From the NCBI GenBank assembly GCA_900239685.1, contig OENT01000558.1:1-64000 (forward strand): a DNA stretch of 64,000 bases. The letters run 5' to 3'. The position numbers and the translations under genes are program-made. Positions within the stretch are counted from its first letter, which is position 1; every line of letters begins with the position of its first letter. This stretch comes from Rotaria macrura. Taxonomy: Eukaryota > Rotifera > Eurotatoria > Philodinida > Philodinidae. Positions 33,334-47,000 of this stretch are shown here, one piece after another. Under the pieces are notes generated by a model, which saw nothing but the letters and a program-made list of their open reading frames with translations, was not told the DNA's origin and made no database searches.

Positions 33334-33366
33334 GGTAGTATTTATGTACTACCGTTGATAATCAAC
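33334..33366. promoter_or_regulatory. paired small hairpins upstream of Ly6 A
   Basis: GGTAGTA-TTTATG-TACTACC is a perfect 7-bp stem, directly followed by the palindrome GTTGAT-A-ATCAAC. It lies about 130 bp before the start codon with TATATAATCC beyond it, and recurs unchanged at 48066-48098 before the second copy. A role as operator or promoter element is only inferred. Confidence 0.35.
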
Positions 33367-33700
33367 GATATATAATCCTTACGAGACAAGTCAATGTATC
33401 CGAGACATACATGTGATAGAATGATAATACATATAATGTGATTTTGTTCTATTACGTGAGATATGAGAAGAAAAAATAATGATCCTTTGTCAAAATAAAA
33501 ATAGATAAAAACAGAAAACATGTCTTAACAACAACATGGGATGGTGGCATCTCGAAAGGTTGTGTTGTTTTTAGTGTGACATTTCTGCTTCGAAATGAAA
33601 TATGGCCAAGATTTTCATAGGACATTCGGTATCAATCATATATGAATGTAAATATTTTTAGTCATAAATCAGAGAAGCAATGTATGAGTGTTACATTCTA

Positions 33701-35444
33701 AAATTTGATATCATCAAGCTAATGATGTTGAGCGTGTATTATCATCAAACATATTGGAAATCATTATGAAAAATTCATTAAGAGTTTTTCTTTTTCATTG
33801 AATTGAATAAAATGATCTTCTATAAATCTGCGTAAGAGTCGGGCCAGCATAGTACATCCTAGTTTAGGATGATATATGTATTTGGATTCGATATCATATC
33901 CGCTTCTTGACACTTGGTGTTAAATACCACCGAACAGTTTGGTTTCTATATGCTAGGAAAAATTTAATTCATTGACAAATATGTTTCTGATGTAGTTAGC
34001 AATCGTCGAAGAGAATGATAACATATATGCATGTATATCTAAGATACTGGCTAAGACATTAGAGTACTCTACTACTGCTGTTGTTGTCATGATTTGAGAT
34101 CAGCTCGATTTCGGCTTCTTAGTGCCGTAAGTATTTTTCCACGTCAAAACTCTAAGAGATAGCTGCAAGCATGGAATAAAATCTCTATGGAATGATAAAC
34201 CAAGTGTGTCACAATAAAAAAAGCGTACTTCAAATGACTAACAATCTTTCCAGTTGGTTAAATATCAAATATACACAAGGATCCACTATGGAAGGTTTTG
34301 GGCTACATCAAGTATTCTATCCATTCTTCTTTCACTTTTCTGTTACTGTACTTTGTGCGCTCTTAATTTCTAAATTATGATTGTAAAAATCCTGAAAGAC
34401 AAGATTCTGAACAAAGGTTATGTCGTGTTACTATTCTAAAGTGAAAATCGCAAACATTGGCATGTCTAGAAGTTACGGGCTCGTCGTAGAGATTATTGAA
34501 TAGAAAAATATGTCGACTGATCCTAACTTCGATGCATGCCCGTTTATTCTATTCATACTTCAAGCAAATGTTCATATTCTAAGAGATCTACCTTTTTTTA
34601 TCAATATTTTCACCATTATACGTAAGTCTTGTCGAAAATAAGATTTGTGAGTCTGCTATGTCATTGTTTCTGTTGATGAATGTCAGTGGTATACATTAAT
34701 CAAATTAAATTTTTCTAACTGTCTCAGTTAAGAATTGACTGAATATGTTCTATAAAATGTGTGCAGTTTTCAAAATTTAAGTCAAATCAAGAAGATAATA
34801 CTTAATTTTGGTAATAGATAATTTTTTTCCATCGGATTTTCTCTTTTTTTCACTTTAGTGGGCGTTATTCGTCGACGTAGAATACGTCGAGAATCGCAAA
34901 ATAGAATAAATATAAAACAGATATTCGAATGACTAGTAATTGTTCAATATTTTCTAGGTAGCATGCGAATCAAAATGATAGTTGGAGAACAAAATACAAA
35001 AAGATAACAATAGTTATCGAATTCAAAACTATCCTAAATCGATTAAGATTTTTTATTAGAAGTCGAAATAACAATTCAATCGGTAGAATAAATAAGAAAA
35101 TATATGTATCCAATGCTTCTTTCCTACCATAGATGTTCTAGGAGGCGCGACCGCTGCCACTACTGCCGCAGCAGCGGTTGAACTTTTTGAAAAAACTTTT
35201 TCCATTTTTCTCTGAAAGATATTCGTAGCACTTGAAATCATTGTTTTAATGTGATTTGCATAAAATAGAAGTTTTGTCAGCAAGTTTAGTTCTATCTGTA
35301 TTTCTTCATCTAATAGAAACACAAGTGTTACTATCGAACGACTGAATGATGATAGTATGTCACAGCTACTAAATAGATGTTGCTGGATACATTTGATTTC
35401 GTTTTATGTGATATAAATATCCGCAGTTAATAGTACGTAACCAT
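33701..35444. other. no gene supported
   Basis: A+T-rich spacer. The minus-strand frame at 35056-35322 includes an alanine/valine run but no domain and is not called. Confidence 0.35.
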
Positions 35445-35780
35445 CCAGGAGACTCATTCCAACAATTGGATTCGATCAGATTCCTGTCGAATCCGATCAT
35501 GTTTCTGTTGGAATTTCTACTGTCCGACGAAATCCTATCGGATTCCTCGTTCCAATCCGACGTCCAGATCCTTAGTGATGGATTCGATGGAATCTTATTA
35601 TCGCAATTCGATCGTATGATCTGATCGGCCTCTACTATTGGGATAAAATGCTAATTCATACACAAATAAGAAAATATTTTGTTCCCGTCGGATACGTTAG
35701 TGAGTGTTCAACCAGGATTCCCATAGAATTTCCTTTGTGAGTCGGATCCTATCATATCCTATCGGATTCATTCTCCTGGG
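35445..35780. mobile_element. MITE, CCCAGG-GGATTC family, copy A
   Basis: A 336 bp element. The left end is CCAGGAGACTCATTCCAACA (35445-35464); the right end is ATCGGATTCATTCTCCTGGG (35761-35780), whose complement begins CCCAGGAGAATGAATCCGAT. The interior alternates GGATTC / GAATCC words (CCGACGAAATCCTATCGGAT and relatives) and is more G+C rich than the flanks. It aligns along its whole length with copy B at 52729-53036, including ATTCATACACAAATAAGA-like and CGTCGGAT.CGTTAGTG blocks. No clear target duplication. It is non-coding and has CCAGG termini in common with the elements at 6.3 and 15.2 kb. Confidence 0.78.
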
Positions 35781-38494
35781 CATAAAGGAATTTTAGCATT
35801 GTTATGATTTTCCACTGATAAATACTGACTTTAAGGATTTCTTAACTTCACTTCATGTGCACTATAAATAACATCACCGAAGTTTGTTTTTGTAAACTTT
35901 CATACAACGAATGTAACAATATGCTTGTTTTTATTGATTATATACTTTGCTTATGTTAGGCTAAGATATGCTTCCTGTAATTAAGTCTGCATTAATGAGT
36001 CCTTAAAGAGTCGTTTCAGTCCTAGTATTTGAGGAGTTTTACAACTATAGGAATTTCTTTGTTTGAGTTATAAATTTTACTATCACATATGACTTAACCT
36101 ATCATACTTCTAGATAATTTGTATGCGAATAAATAAGCACATTAGTGTTGCAGCATATAAAAAGTATGTAATTTTTCTTTTTCCTCATTAAATTGCTAGC
36201 ACAGAAACTTGAATTCAGGAAACATGATTGACATCGTTAGTTTCATTATTGAAGATGCAAGATGATCAATAAACATCAGGTTTTATTAAAATTTATAACA
36301 AATACGACACTTACGCATAATGTCATGTTTAGGTTAGATTCGTTTGAAAACTAAATACCGTTCTATGAAGTTATATAATAACTAGAATAAAATATGGTCA
36401 AAAGTTCTCCAATTATATAGAAATTAGTAATTCTTCTATTTGCATAGTCGTATGATTATACATCAGAGAAATTCAGAGTATTTATTAGCTGAAAAAAATC
36501 CCAAGTATCAGATATGTCAAAAAAAACAAAACTCAATAAATTATTATTGAATGTAACACAAACCGGTATGCAATCCACTTTTCTACTCAATATTTTATCC
36601 TTAGCGTATTTCGTGATATTTCTATATGCAATGACAACTGAGAGAGAGAGACATAAGAAGGAACAGATAATACATATTGACTATGGATAAAATAAAAACA
36701 AGAAAAACAGAACAAATATAGTGACTGTAGAGAAGTAGAGAAGAATGAATGAATGAATGAATGGTGTTTTTTCATATATCAGCTATTTATGGTTAGCAGA
36801 GTGCAAAAACAAACGTTCTATAAACCAAAATGTTATTTGATATCATCTATGAACACTAAATCTTTCGTGACTATCGATATTTTTTCTATTCTAGGCATAG
36901 GAAGATTAAATTCTATCGTTCTTTTAGTCCTAGATTGAACATATTAATTATTAATATCTTTAAAACTATTTGTTGATTATTGATTGAATAATTAAAATCT
37001 AATTGCAGCTTTTAAAGATTCACTTTTAGTCACACATTCTATTACATGCAAATTTTATAATATTTATTTTCTTACTTTGGGAACAAGGACGTTGTTTAGT
37101 CTGCGTTTCACATAGCACCACGGCAGCAGTAGAATTTTTATCTTAGTTAGCCGTGGTGCAGTATTAACTTTTGGAAAACTATTGCGGTGCATTCGCGGCA
37201 GATCTTGTACTGCGATGGACATCTATGTTTCCTACACATATGAAGACTTATTAATTTGTAGCGCGAGTCATTTTTCATATAGCCATTAGTAAGCTATGTT
37301 GTCTCATGCATACTCGTTGACTTCTCTATGAATCGATGCATGTTTTTCTATATCAACAGCTACGAACAAAATACGAAATTAACAATCGTTGACATTTAAC
37401 AAAAACTTATCAAGTCTTTGCATAATGTCGAATGATATGATTTCTTCTAAATTGTTTAGTTTTTATCTCTTGCTATAGTTTCTCATCATAGTCCTTATTT
37501 TGAATTCTCCTTATAAGAAGTTCATTTCTAGTCTCTATCTAATTCATAGAATAGCCATCATAACCTGAGACTTGGAATTAATTGAAATTTTCGTCTATAT
37601 TCATGTCAGAAATGAGATAGATACTTACCAGGTTTCAATTAGTAACTATATATTTCGATTGGTTATGGATGACGTAACACTCATGGATTTTTGCTTGATC
37701 TTAACAAGTCAGAAAATAATAGTGCCATCTTCTCATCTCTGTATCTTTCTGTCATCTTGATCTCTTGAGTATTCTATTCTTCTCTCTTCTCGTATTCATC
37801 GGCATGAATAAAGATGATAAGCAAAACAATATTTTCTCAGCTGATAAAATTTGTGACGAACACATTCAAATGAACAGAGAAAAACTGACTCTAGTTGTTA
37901 TATGTATTTGTCAATTACGTACCCTTGATTTTACCAAAAGAAATAGAATAGAATCTTCGCAGTCATGAAATATTTATTTGTCTTATCTAGTCAATATTTC
38001 AAGAAGTTTTGTTGGTGATAAAATGAAATAAACTATTTTGTGATCGGATATTTGCTTTCAAATTCGGTATCAATGCAACACAACGTAACTTAGTGTTGGT
38101 GTGTGCATCAGAAAACAAAACATAACAATCAAACTATCTCAATTAAATTTTCCACTACTAAAATTTATTGAATTCAGTAGAGGAATGAATTTGAAAAAAA
38201 AATACTTCACTGTTTTTTTTCTAAAGTAAAAAGTTAGTGGTAGTGTATTCTATGCGAGAGTTAGTTTTACTCTCACTATAAAACTGTACTTAAACGAATA
38301 AGAACTTAAGAATTTTCGATAAACTCCAAACTGAAATTGATGGAATTGAAACATTTGAATTCGTTTTCATATGTAATGATCAAAGCTAGACATTTATCGT
38401 TACATATCATTTCATTAAACATTATTTCCCAGTTGGATACAATACGATATAACATTTGAATTGTTTTTCTCAAATGTAAATGAACTTACTTGAA
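35781..38494. other. 2.7 kb without a supported gene
   Basis: A+T-rich sequence. Short frames at 36587-36938 and 37572-37968 lack domains. A small inverted pair CACCACGGC / GCCGTGGTG lies at 37117-37159. No RNA gene was recognised. Confidence 0.35.
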
Positions 38495-38790
38495 AAAAGC
38501 TGTTAGTACAATCCTTGCGAGATGAAAATATGAAACACGATATAGTTGTTGATGCTAGTACCTTAAAAACTTCTCTTCGTATGCATGAATAGGCATATTT
38601 CTTCATCTGTGTTTACGTCACAGTATAGAACTTCATCAAGGTTATAGTAAATATAGTTCTTTGAGGATGTCTCGTACTATCTGTGATGGGATAGGACTCC
38701 GTCTTTAACGGTCCTGGAGGAGTGTGAAATTTTTATACTAAAAAGTTCAACACCGCTTTCAGATCATGTTGACTAAAATTTGATTTGTCG
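38495..38790. repeat. dispersed repeat, copy 2
   Basis: Shares with 7024-7425 the block CTGTTAG.ACAATCC..TATGAAACACGAT (38499-38543) and the block TAACGGTCCTGG...AAGTTCAACACCGCTTTCAGATCATGTTG (38707-38772). The spacing between blocks is shorter here. It is diverged and non-coding. Confidence 0.48.
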
Positions 38791-40919
38791 AGCATTCAAA
38801 GTTTTTCAACGAATAGATTCTAGCAAACTTTTCCATACACAGCTTTATACTATATTTTACTTTGCTAATATCGAAATCAGCCCAATGTTGCCATTAAGCA
38901 CGAAAGATAGACGACACCTTACGAATAACAGCAATATACATGTCCGATAACAAAGATCGAACAATTGACGTGAACCTGATCAATCAACAATAGACCTATG
39001 CCAGACAGAAGGCGCATCGAGCTGTACTCCCCCTTGTAGAATAATTCACTACCCACATTAGAAACGTATTGCAACAACTAGTGGCTTTAAGAGTACGTTT
39101 GGTCAATAGTTATCGTGTTGAAATCTTATTATAAAAGTTGCACATATTTTATGAAAATTTGAAGAAAAAAATAACTGTTAGAACAAGAACTATTATATTA
39201 TCAGAACGTAAGTTTTTTTTCAACTTAATGATAGAGCTAGGGAGGAAAGGAAAGTATATTGTATTTTCCTATAACGATGATTAAATTTCGACTTTTTTCT
39301 AGACAGATGATAGAAACTTTATGTTTCAGAAGTTTTATGGTCGCAAAGTTCATATTTAATGAATAGGGTAATATCTCAACACGACTATTTTGAACTAGAA
39401 AATTGAATTAACCCACAATGTGTTCAAACTTTTGAGCACTCGCGTTAGAGTTAGTAGCTGGACGTATCATTGCCTAAGACCTACACATAATGCTATGTCC
39501 CCCGTATATAGTTGTCGGTGTTTGAAATGATTGGTTTGCTCAAAATTTTTAATTTTCCAACAATTCAATTGGCATCGACTCTAAACTTTAATAGAGAGAA
39601 AAATTTTCGAGCAGCATTTAAAATTATTGACTAACGTGTGTCTTATTTCTTTTTCTTCCAGAAATGCATCAATACATCTTTTAAGACATGTACTCGTAAT
39701 TATTCTCATCACTTAAGTTGTCTTCGTATTTCTGAAATCTAATTTATTGAACAGATATGAATTCCATACACATGCCAGTACTTATCTTGCGTTCTTGTCT
39801 CATTTTCATTGAAAAGAACATTCAATATATGTTGTATCTGAATGTTGGAACGGTCTTGTTGCTATTCTACAGACAGTATCGTTATTTGAAGTGTTTCATA
39901 ACGATCGCACTTTCTACAACATCTGGAAATGTAGAGTTCAAAAAGGATATTTTTTCGACCAAAAAAATCTCTACAATAGGATGTTTCAGTCTCATGCAAA
40001 AAAAAAGAGGTTAAGCTAATGAAAATTAATGAGAGTGAACAGACATTAATAGAAGTAGAAATGTCAATGTATGAAAAATAAATCCAGAACAATTCATTCA
40101 TCTTTTGTGCATTCTGACATTTATCTTAGCAATAAATCCATTTTGACTCTAACCATACTAATTACAATTACTTCGACAATTTTTATACGAATCTCTACTT
40201 TAAAAATAACGTCAAAATAAATAATTAGTTGCGATAATTTTGATAAAACTGTTTTCATGATAGTGAAAAAGATTGTAATAGAAGATGAGTTCACAAGCTA
40301 CCAGTAGGAAATCATATTGCTAATCGTGTGTTGATAGACATCTATCTAGTATAAGACTGTATTAACATATACGTATATCACTAGTGGTATAGATTGTTGA
40401 AAACAGAATTGCTGTTTTACAATGTATGAATTCTATTGATACTTCAAAATAAACACTGATTGTACGGATGGTTCGTAGTTATCAACTTTTTATTCTTTTA
40501 AGTATGGATAGATGCGCTGTCGCTTGATTCGGACATATTTGATATGAGAAAATTATATGTGTATCTTGCAAATGTATCCATAGTTTTCTTCGGGACGAAT
40601 AGATGATAACGAATAATATAAACTAATGATCTCTTTTTCTTTTTCTTCTTTCAAATTAAAATTACATGAACATCTTGATCACGTTAAGCTTCAAACTGAG
40701 ACATTTTGAAATAGTAAAAAATTCAATCAGACACAGTCCTGTCCGAAGCACCTCTTTCACTGAAGACTACAGTATCGATCTTCTCTACTGTTGAACTCAA
40801 ATATGTTGATGTATCCACTATAATTTATCTATATTAATTCTGTCATTGTTCAAATGAAAGATAAAATATACAGAGTGAAAACATACATTATGTTTTCATT
40901 CTTTATATATATGTATATG
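38791..40919. other. 2.1 kb without a supported gene
   Basis: Overlapping sense and antisense frames at 39757-40101 are mutually antisense and domain-free. No repeats were recognised. Confidence 0.35.
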
Positions 40920-41063
40920 AGCGTCCAATCTCGGATTCAGTTCAAATTCAGATCCACCCAGTCCAATCTAAGATTCGCCTTGACGTTTCTAGGCCAATCC
41001 GAGATTGTACTATTTTAAAGTGAACAGCCCAGATTGTTCTATGCGGATCTGAGATTGGACGCT
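40920..41063. mobile_element. MITE, AGCGTCCAATC family, compact copy
   Basis: A 144 bp element with ends AGCGTCCAATCTCGGATTC (40920-40938) and its inverted partner GATCTGAGATTGGACGCT (41046-41063). Internal repeats of CAATC..AGATT words recur in both orientations. TATATA runs flank both sides (40903-40917 and 41071-41080). The complement aligns with the left part of the copy at 17390-17712. Confidence 0.8.
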
Positions 41064-42882
41064 GACATAGTGTATATATAGATAGTTATATATGGGTGAA
41101 TCGTATTCCATTCGTACGATTGAATCCAAGCTACTAGTTGGCGAATAACTTTTGTTTCACAATTCCAATTGATTTGAAAATTTTACAGAATACTCATTTG
41201 GGTGCCTCCCTGCACTCCTGAAAATTTCAGAAGCCGCCGTCATTTCTATCTAGAGTTATGCTTGGTAAAAGGGGAAAAACATAAAAATTAGTGGCACCTC
41301 TTTGTACAGAGGAAAATTTTTCAAATAAGAAAAGTGTATTGTCGTATGTTTTTAATTAGATATTTATATATATACAGGAAAATTTGTAACGAATCAGAAC
41401 ATTAATCTAGTTTTCCTCAAAAATGCGTTCTTTAATAAAATAAATGAAAAATATTGAGTTGACAAACGGGTTGTCCTTTTCTGTCTCATTATCTTAAAAT
41501 ATGATTTTCTCTTGAAAGAAATATAGTAAACAATTTAAAAAATAAGATTACCGGTAGGCATAACTTCTCTAAAAAACACTGCTAGATTCCATCAAAATCT
41601 TAAATGGATGCGAGCAAATAAATTTTCAAAAAGTCTAATGTATTTGTCTGGTTAGTTTTTGAAATTTGTGACTTAAACATGTCTTAATTGATTTGATAGT
41701 TTTACATGAAATTTTCACTCTTTTATATTCTCCATGACACCTATGTCTGATAAAAAATCCAACCTTCTCACATGTTCGTAATCCAAGCAATCGACAAATT
41801 ATTTGTAAAGTGTCCCGTTAGGCTTTTATCGTTCAAAATGTCCCATTATACAAAAACCATGAGCATCTCAATTCATTTTTAGATCAGTTGTTAACTTATA
41901 ATAGACCATTCGATTCTTCTTTGATAGGTTGATGTAACGGTATACCGTTCAGAACAAAGCTTAATTGCATAGTAAAAAAAATGTCACAAGTTGTATGTTG
42001 TTTGCAAAATGAAGAATTTTTACTAGTATTTTCAGATTCAACATGGTTTATAGCTTTCGAAGCAGCAATATTCTGCCTAATCTAGTTTAGATGTCAGATT
42101 GAAATGATTTTGAAATCAAACAAGTTCCTTACGCTAACGCAACGGTACAGCGACTAAATAAAAATGAATTGGAATCAATCGCTTCATTTCGACAAACGAT
42201 GTAAGATGAAAGAGGTGATAAGAAAGGCAAATTGACATCGAGAGAATAGAAAGCTTGACATATCTAATTGAGCTTTACTGATCGATGCATGATTTATTCG
42301 ACTTAGTTAAAAATTACAAAGTATTTTTGAAAGAATTCTATAAAAGTGATACACAGATTTTTCGCATTGCCGTAATGATCATATATTTGAGTAAAATGTA
42401 GGGAAAATAAGTTTCTCCTAGGTTTTTAAGACTGCTCTATCAAAATACGTAGCTACTGTTTTTTATATGAATAGTTTCATTTTCCAACTCATTTTCCTTC
42501 CAAATGTAAAAATGAAAATTATGTTTGACTTGACATGTTTGTGTCCGACACGATCTAGTGTCAAGTCAAGTCAATTTTTGCATTCAGGAAAACTTCGTGT
42601 CAATAATGTCTTTGTCTATCTGTGTTACTTCAATTTCTTTCTATTCTCAACAATTATATGTTGGAAATTGTTTGAAGTTTATTCATTATTTATTTACATT
42701 CCATGTCAAGTATCAATCGTGTAAACATTTAGCATTCTCTTTTGTTTAACACATGAAAAGAATTAACATTTCATAAAGAAGAAATTATCAAATATTTCAG
42801 TTCGAGAATTATTTAGTTACTATGAATTTTATCGAGTAGTCTAGTTTTTGCTTAAGATAAAGACAATTTCTCAATAACATAT
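41064..42882. other. 1.8 kb without a supported gene
   Basis: A+T-rich sequence. Two overlapping plus-strand frames at 42467-42749 compete with each other and show no domain. Confidence 0.35.
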
Positions 42883-43123
42883 TCATGTATAACTGAGTAG
42901 TCTGCCATTTTCTTACATGTCTTCATCAGTCATCTTGTTCTCGATTCAACTGATAGAGATTCTTGATTCATCATGTCTGCTTATGCTTTTTTTTTTCTTT
43001 CCTTTTTTTGACATGAAAATCTCTAATAATTAATGACAGTATTACAATGAATGAGTTGACATAAACTTAAAAGAAAACTTAGAAATACATTACATTATTT
43101 GGAATCAAAATGCAATAATAATT
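42883..43123 (+). promoter_or_regulatory. 5' flank of receptor B, conserved with receptor A
   Basis: Aligns with 29170-29410 (ATAACTGAGTAGTCTGCCA, CTTCATCAGTCATCT, AGAGATTCTTGATTCATCAT). It is the likely promoter and 5' UTR, duplicated with the receptor. Confidence 0.5.
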
Positions 43124-44041
43124 ATGAATGAAAATATTTATATTCAATTAAGTCTCTATTCACAACCAATACTAATTTTAATTGGTACCATTGGAGCGAT
43201 ATTGAATCAAATATTATTTTATCGTAGAAAATCATTACGACGAACTTCGTGTACATTTTACTTGCAAATTTTATCATTCAATGATCTTCTTGCATTGTAT
43301 ATTATTGTATTAACACAATGGCTCAACGATCAATATCATATTGATCCATCAAAAAAATATCTATGGTATTGTAAAATTCGAACATATGTAAGATTTTGTC
43401 TATATGTTATGTCACCATATTGTGTGGTTTTGGTTTGTTTCGATCGTTTATGTCGAACATCGGCATATAGGTCTATGAGAAAGATTGCTACTCCACGTAT
43501 AGCTCGTGTGATAGCTATATTAACGATTATGATGGTTTTTCTTGCTTATTCACATGTTCCATTTCAATACAGTTTAAACAATTCGTTTTGTTTTCCATTG
43601 AACTTTTCGTACTATAGATTTCTTGGCTATTTTATTTTAGTTTTTTATTGTCTTCTACCACCTTTATGTATGTCAATATTTTCCAGTTGTACATTAATAC
43701 TATTACATCGACGTCGTCGAAAACAAGAAAAAAAATATGAATTAAAGATAATATTACCAAAACGTAAAAGTCGTTATAATCGAAATTATCAAATAATGAA
43801 AATACTTTTTCTTTATGTAGCAGTAAATATTATTTGTTCATTGCCATTCTCTATTCTCATGTTACTTGACGTCCATCGATATAAATCTACTCGTCAATTA
43901 CTCGCTTTAATAAAAACGTCTGTCCTTCTTTGTAATTTAAATCATTGTACAAGTTTTTATATCTATACATTGGGAACTCCATTGTATCGTTGTGAACTAT
44001 TAAAATTAGTTCAATCTTTTCAAAAACGTTTTATTCTGTGA
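43124..44041 (+). CDS. rhodopsin-like 7TM receptor B, 305 aa, single exon
   Basis: Intronless paralogue of receptor A, collinear along its full length with no internal gap seen and identical starts (MNENIYIQLS); in the first 60 residues I count nine differences. It keeps the paired extracellular cysteines (WYCKIRT, NNSFCFPL), FDRLCRTS at the end of TM3, the basic third loop (RRRRKQEKK, KRKSRYNRNYQIMKI) and SFYIYTLGTPLYR after TM7. The C-terminus stops six residues earlier than in A. Differences are spread over membrane segments and loops and the frame is intact, so both copies look functional and separately evolving. Ligand unknown. A Ly6-type gene follows on the minus strand, as it does after receptor A. 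Confidence 0.88.
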   Translation: MNENIYIQLSLYSQPILILIGTIGAILNQILFYRRKSLRRTSCTFYLQILSFNDLLALYIIVLTQWLNDQYHIDPSKKYLWYCKIRTYVRFCLYVMSPYCVVLVCFDRLCRTSAYRSMRKIATPRIARVIAILTIMMVFLAYSHVPFQYSLNNSFCFPLNFSYYRFLGYFILVFYCLLPPLCMSIFSSCTLILLHRRRRKQEKKYELKIILPKRKSRYNRNYQIMKILFLYVAVNIICSLPFSILMLLDVHRYKSTRQLLALIKTSVLLCNLNHCTSFYIYTLGTPLYRCELLKLVQSFQKRFIL

Positions 44042-47000
44042 TCTGTTCGTATTAATTAAAAGACTTAACAATAAAATAACGAAACGAACGAACAGAAAGA
44101 GTTTTTGCAATAGAACTAGAAAATTTCGAGATAATTTTTAAATGATGTGAAAAATGACGAATATAATATCGTGACATGATTGAAAGATTCGATTGACTTG
44201 AAGAATATTTTTGAGGAAATCATGCTTTCTTAATGAAGGAAAATACTGAATAATTATAACGGAAACGGAAAAAGTACTAATCGCATTAGATTTCTTAAAT
44301 CTATTTTAGTTTAAACGTAATTGCAATCATCGGTCAACTGCTTTTTCGAAGATACAATAATAATGACCAGTTTTCTACCAGATAACGATTTTGATTATAT
44401 ATTAACAGAATTTATCATTAAATCGATGGTGGCCTTTTTTTTTATCAACATGAATCATGATATAAAGCATGGAAAATGAATCAAACTTTTACCCCATATA
44501 CATCAATGTATGTGGTTTGTGTTCCGAAAATTTATGAATTTTTTCTGCTTCCGAGTATTTGATCGATGTTTCCGGTGTGTGCATCTGTTGTCAACATTAT
44601 CCTCCTGAGTGTATGACAGACTTCATGTGTATGTTTATTGTAGCACACAGAAATATGTTTCTTCCATGACTTAGATTGCTTCTTGATAATTTTATTGTTT
44701 CAAAGAATTGATTTAATTTCCTGGCAAGACAGTTCAAACATCAAGTACTTTAAATTACTATGAACCTTCACGTAGTATGTACATAGATACAAATGTGGGC
44801 TACGTTTGTTTAGTGTAGTGCCACATGTGCTCTACTTCGTGATGTCAATATAAGGCGTTACATATATCGACGTCGGTATTGATTTTAATAAAAACGTTAT
44901 TTATGAGAGACACATTGAAATAGACAATGCTGCTTTCTTGCATATATTTTTTTTCATGTTTCACTAGTTTTGTTCAATCTAAAAGAACCACATGTAGTTT
45001 CGGATTCACTGATAAGAAGAAAGAAAAGAAAACTAGCACAACCAGGTACTCATATTTTGACAACAGATGGGATTCTAAAACTATTTGTGACTTAAATAGC
45101 AAAATATTTATTTTTCTTGAAGTAAGATTGTGTATGTTGTTTCACGTATTTTTCGACTAACACCATCGTATCTACTGAATGCTTTTAGAAAAATGAATGA
45201 TCGTTGTCTTTCTAAATGATGACAATCTATTCACCCTTGTATATTTGTAGATGATTGAAAACGGCATTAATTTACAACTATAATCTCTAAAACTTCTGTC
45301 ACATCATCGCCCACTTTGACAAATCAAATTATTATCTGAAGTTTTATAATCTTGTACTCAACTAATGAGTTTGACAATGTCAACAAACATTTTATTTCGG
45401 GCATGACAAGCTTTCTTCATATGTGTCACAAAATAAATTATCAAGATATGCATGAGAAAAGTACTTGAGAAGAAAAAAGACAGTTTCCAATCGAATAATC
45501 TCATTGATATCTCTTATTTAAGTTGTATATCTTGAAAATGCGGAGTAATCAAATAAAATATTCTGTTGTCTGCTAATAGTTTAGGATATTCTCGATAGAA
45601 AATCTTTCAGTATTGTCTTAACATATACGTATCTTAATGTTAATCTAACGCAACGCAATATTAACAGCTAATGGTTAGTAACGAGTTAGTATTCGAAATG
45701 AGTTTTTCGCTGATAAAAATTTATCTCGAATATTTTCACCATTAAATTACCATAGTAAAATCTTGTTCTGAATGATAATGACATATATGACGAAATTTGA
45801 TTGTTTGATTCAACGGTCATAAATGAACGATTTGTGGCTGTGTTCATTGAATTTGAATGGTATTCAATATCATTGAAATATTTTGAATACGAAAACAACA
45901 GTTGCACAAGTGTTAAAAACATAAAAACTTCTTTCTCCTTTAATACAAGACAATCTATACATTCAAATTTGTATGTGAAAATTTTTTCTATAAGTCTCAT
46001 ATAAAGAAGAAAACCTAGCCGAATCAACCGATATTTATAACCAGCACATTCAACGGTAGGATCTTTGTTTCATCCATAGAATTTTTCCTTTGAGGCTTAA
46101 CATATATATATTTATCATTTTGCGTATCTCGTAAACATGTAATTTTATGTCGTACCTGAATTAAAGATCAAACAGCGAAGTAATGAAAAATGCGTCTAAC
46201 TTTTTTTTATATATCTTCTTTATTTTTATCCTTCTCAATTCAACATAGTAAAAAGATGTTCTGACATTTCCAAGAGTAAATCTCAGCTACAGTCAATATA
46301 TGTCAATTACGTCGAACATTTTCTATTGGAACCTGAATTTTAGAATCCTTAGCAATATAGACTGATGAATTCCATGCCTTGGACATATTCGAGAATTGGC
46401 AAGAAAATATATGTATGAAACCTGAGGAGATGCCTTGGTTAACAAGTTACATTTCGTACAATTTAACACTCACATTTTAGACAATGAACTTTGCAGATAG
46501 AAACTTCGTCATCGTATCAATTAGTAGAATAAGCTGTACTCTAAACAGTCTAATATTACAATCTTTCTGTGAAATAAATCAAAATTTTTCTGTTTGTTTC
46601 AAGCACCTTGATTTAGAAAATACTCGGCATCATCATTGAAACTCAGCAGACATTATTATTGTAGAGAATCAATAGAAAAATACTTATTGATTTAGTTTAC
46701 TGAAGAGTACAACTTAATTCTCTATTGTAATAATTTATGCAAATATGTCTAGTCTGTTTAATTGATGAATGTCTCCATTGAGACCTCCAGTTCGCGACAG
46801 ATTATTATATCCCACTGTGTGATTCGTTTTACATTCCGTCATCATTGTCGTATAAATTATCACAAACTACAATTCTTATCCTATATTTATGAATAGTGTC
46901 AGAATTTCAATGCTCATCCGTAGTTTTCTGCTTTGTACAATAATATCGTGCAGGCCTAGAATCCAATAGCATATGATTCCAAAATTTCAATTATTTCACT

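Larger units (their letters stand above)
32361..33700. repeat. duplicated block 1 containing the Ly6-like gene
   Basis: About 1.34 kb that recurs at 47270-48435 with very few substitutions in exons, introns and flanks alike. Similarity fades at AACTGATTTC on the left and at AGTCATAAATCA on the right. The equal conservation of coding and noncoding parts points to a recent copy or gene conversion rather than to selection. Confidence 0.85.

Noticed and set aside
35056..35322. Minus-strand frame with an alanine-rich run
   Set aside because: No domain, and the run comes from a short GC-rich triplet patch; no homologous copy in the window.
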